NCBI RefSeq assembly: GCF_017569925.1
Contig: NZ_CP050854.1
Location: 3,906,001 to 3,970,000, forward strand
From: Brenneria izadpanahii
GTDB taxonomy: Bacteria; Pseudomonadota; Gammaproteobacteria; Enterobacterales; Enterobacteriaceae
Reading direction: 5' to 3'
DNA: 64,000 bases
Shown: in pieces, positions 63,731 to 64,000 of the stretch
Numbering within the stretch: the first letter of the stretch is position 1
How the letters are laid out: the number at the start of each line of letters is the position of its first letter
Notes under the pieces: generated by a model
The model's input: the letters and a program-made list of their open reading frames with translations, nothing else
Database searches by the model: none
Told to the model about the DNA's origin: nothing
Translations under genes and position numbers: made by a program

Positions 63731-63757
63731 GAAAATCGGCGTCCATGCCGATTTTTT
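63731..63757 (-). terminator. Terminator after the gene cut at the right edge
   Basis: AAAATCGGC and GCCGATTTT form a perfect nine-base stem with a GTCCAT loop; on the reverse strand the descending arm runs into TTTTC. Confidence 0.65.
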
Positions 63758-63851
63758 ACGTAAAATAGACGGAATTAATTAAATCGTGGTTAAACATACA
63801 TGCATTTCAAACCAATTCGTCATTGCGCGGATTCGTTGTTAAGTAAATATA

Positions 63852-64000
63852 TTAACTTTTCATTTCCATACCTTCGCTTTTCAGCTGGTGCATCGCGGTG
63901 GCCACGCCGGCGCCGGCTTTGGCAATATCGCCCTCCAACACAAATCCGATCGGCGTATCCTGATCTCTGCCATATTTCAGGCCGATCGTACCGGTGTTTT
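63852..64000 (-). CDS. C-terminal end of an unidentified protein, cut by the window edge
   Basis: The reverse strand reads open from the edge to a TAA at 63852-63854, giving a 48-residue C-terminus (it ends [18 protein letters not shown]). I do not recognise the family. There is a plausible hairpin terminator about 95 bases beyond the stop, which supports it being a real gene. Confidence 0.55.
   Translation of the reverse strand, partial: NTGTIGLKYGRDQDTPIGFVLEGDIAKAGAGVATAMHQLKSEGMEMKS

Overview
The window is a chromosomal segment of a plant-associated gamma-proteobacterium of the order Enterobacterales, most likely family Pectobacteriaceae and possibly Brenneria-like. The basis is a backbone collinear with the Escherichia coli tig-bolA-yajG-ampG-cyoABCDE-yajR-yajQ-panE-yajL-thiI-xseB-ispA-dxs-pgpA-thiL-nusB-ribE-ribD-nrdR-yajI-secFD-yajC-tgt-queA-acpH block, protein lengths and motifs matching those orthologues, and a HrpL-type promoter. 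The genus is inference. No rRNA, tRNA, CRISPR array, intact transposase or prophage gene was seen.

Layout. 1-5003: clpP (cut by the window edge), trigger factor, bolA, and the lipoprotein/muropeptide permease pair yajG-ampG. 5418-10220: cytochrome bo3 oxidase operon cyoABCDE. 10373-15450: yajR, yajQ, panE-yajL, thiI. 15875-18914: xseB-ispA-dxs isoprenoid operon. 18982-21576: an accessory insertion with a consensus-matching HrpL (hrp) box, a CesT/DspF-like type III secretion chaperone and two tandem paralogues carrying a Cys-His-Asp arrangement. I read it as a type III effector operon sitting where E. coli has yajO. 21631-33159: pgpA-thiL, nusB-ribE-ribD-nrdR, yajI, queA-tgt-yajC-secD-secF and acpH. 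33188-38249: an OxyR-site-preceded 2-Cys peroxiredoxin, a YbdG-type MscS channel, and the brnQ-proY transporters. 38696-41713: phoB-phoR with a PstS-like binding protein behind it. 41990-47929: sbcD-sbcC and rdgC. 47999-49789: a chemoreceptor with a sigma-28-type promoter. 50225-52490: ppnP, aroL and periplasmic asparaginase ansB. 52867-56711: the hexuronate genes uxuA, uxuB and uxuR around shared putative operators. 56988-61245: a lipoprotein hydrolase and a four-gene SiaABCD-like signalling module (CBS-PP2C phosphatase, kinase, phosphoprotein, GGDEF cyclase). 61239-64000: an MltB-like transglycosylase, PhnA/YjdM, a DUF421 membrane protein and the tail of an unidentified gene.

How the genes work together. 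Most of the window is housekeeping: respiration, isoprenoid, riboflavin and thiamine synthesis, Sec export, queuosine and DNA repair. Over this lie modules fitting life on plants: hrp-regulated effectors, galacturonate/glucuronate catabolism, oxidative-stress defence, chemotaxis, phosphate sensing and a c-di-GMP partner-switching module. Dispersed palindromic elements with TATACCC...GGGTATA-like ends occupy several intergenic gaps.

The most novel part is the HrpL operon at 18982-21576. The regulatory signal is read directly from sequence. The effector assignment is inferred from the promoter, the chaperone and the active-site pattern.
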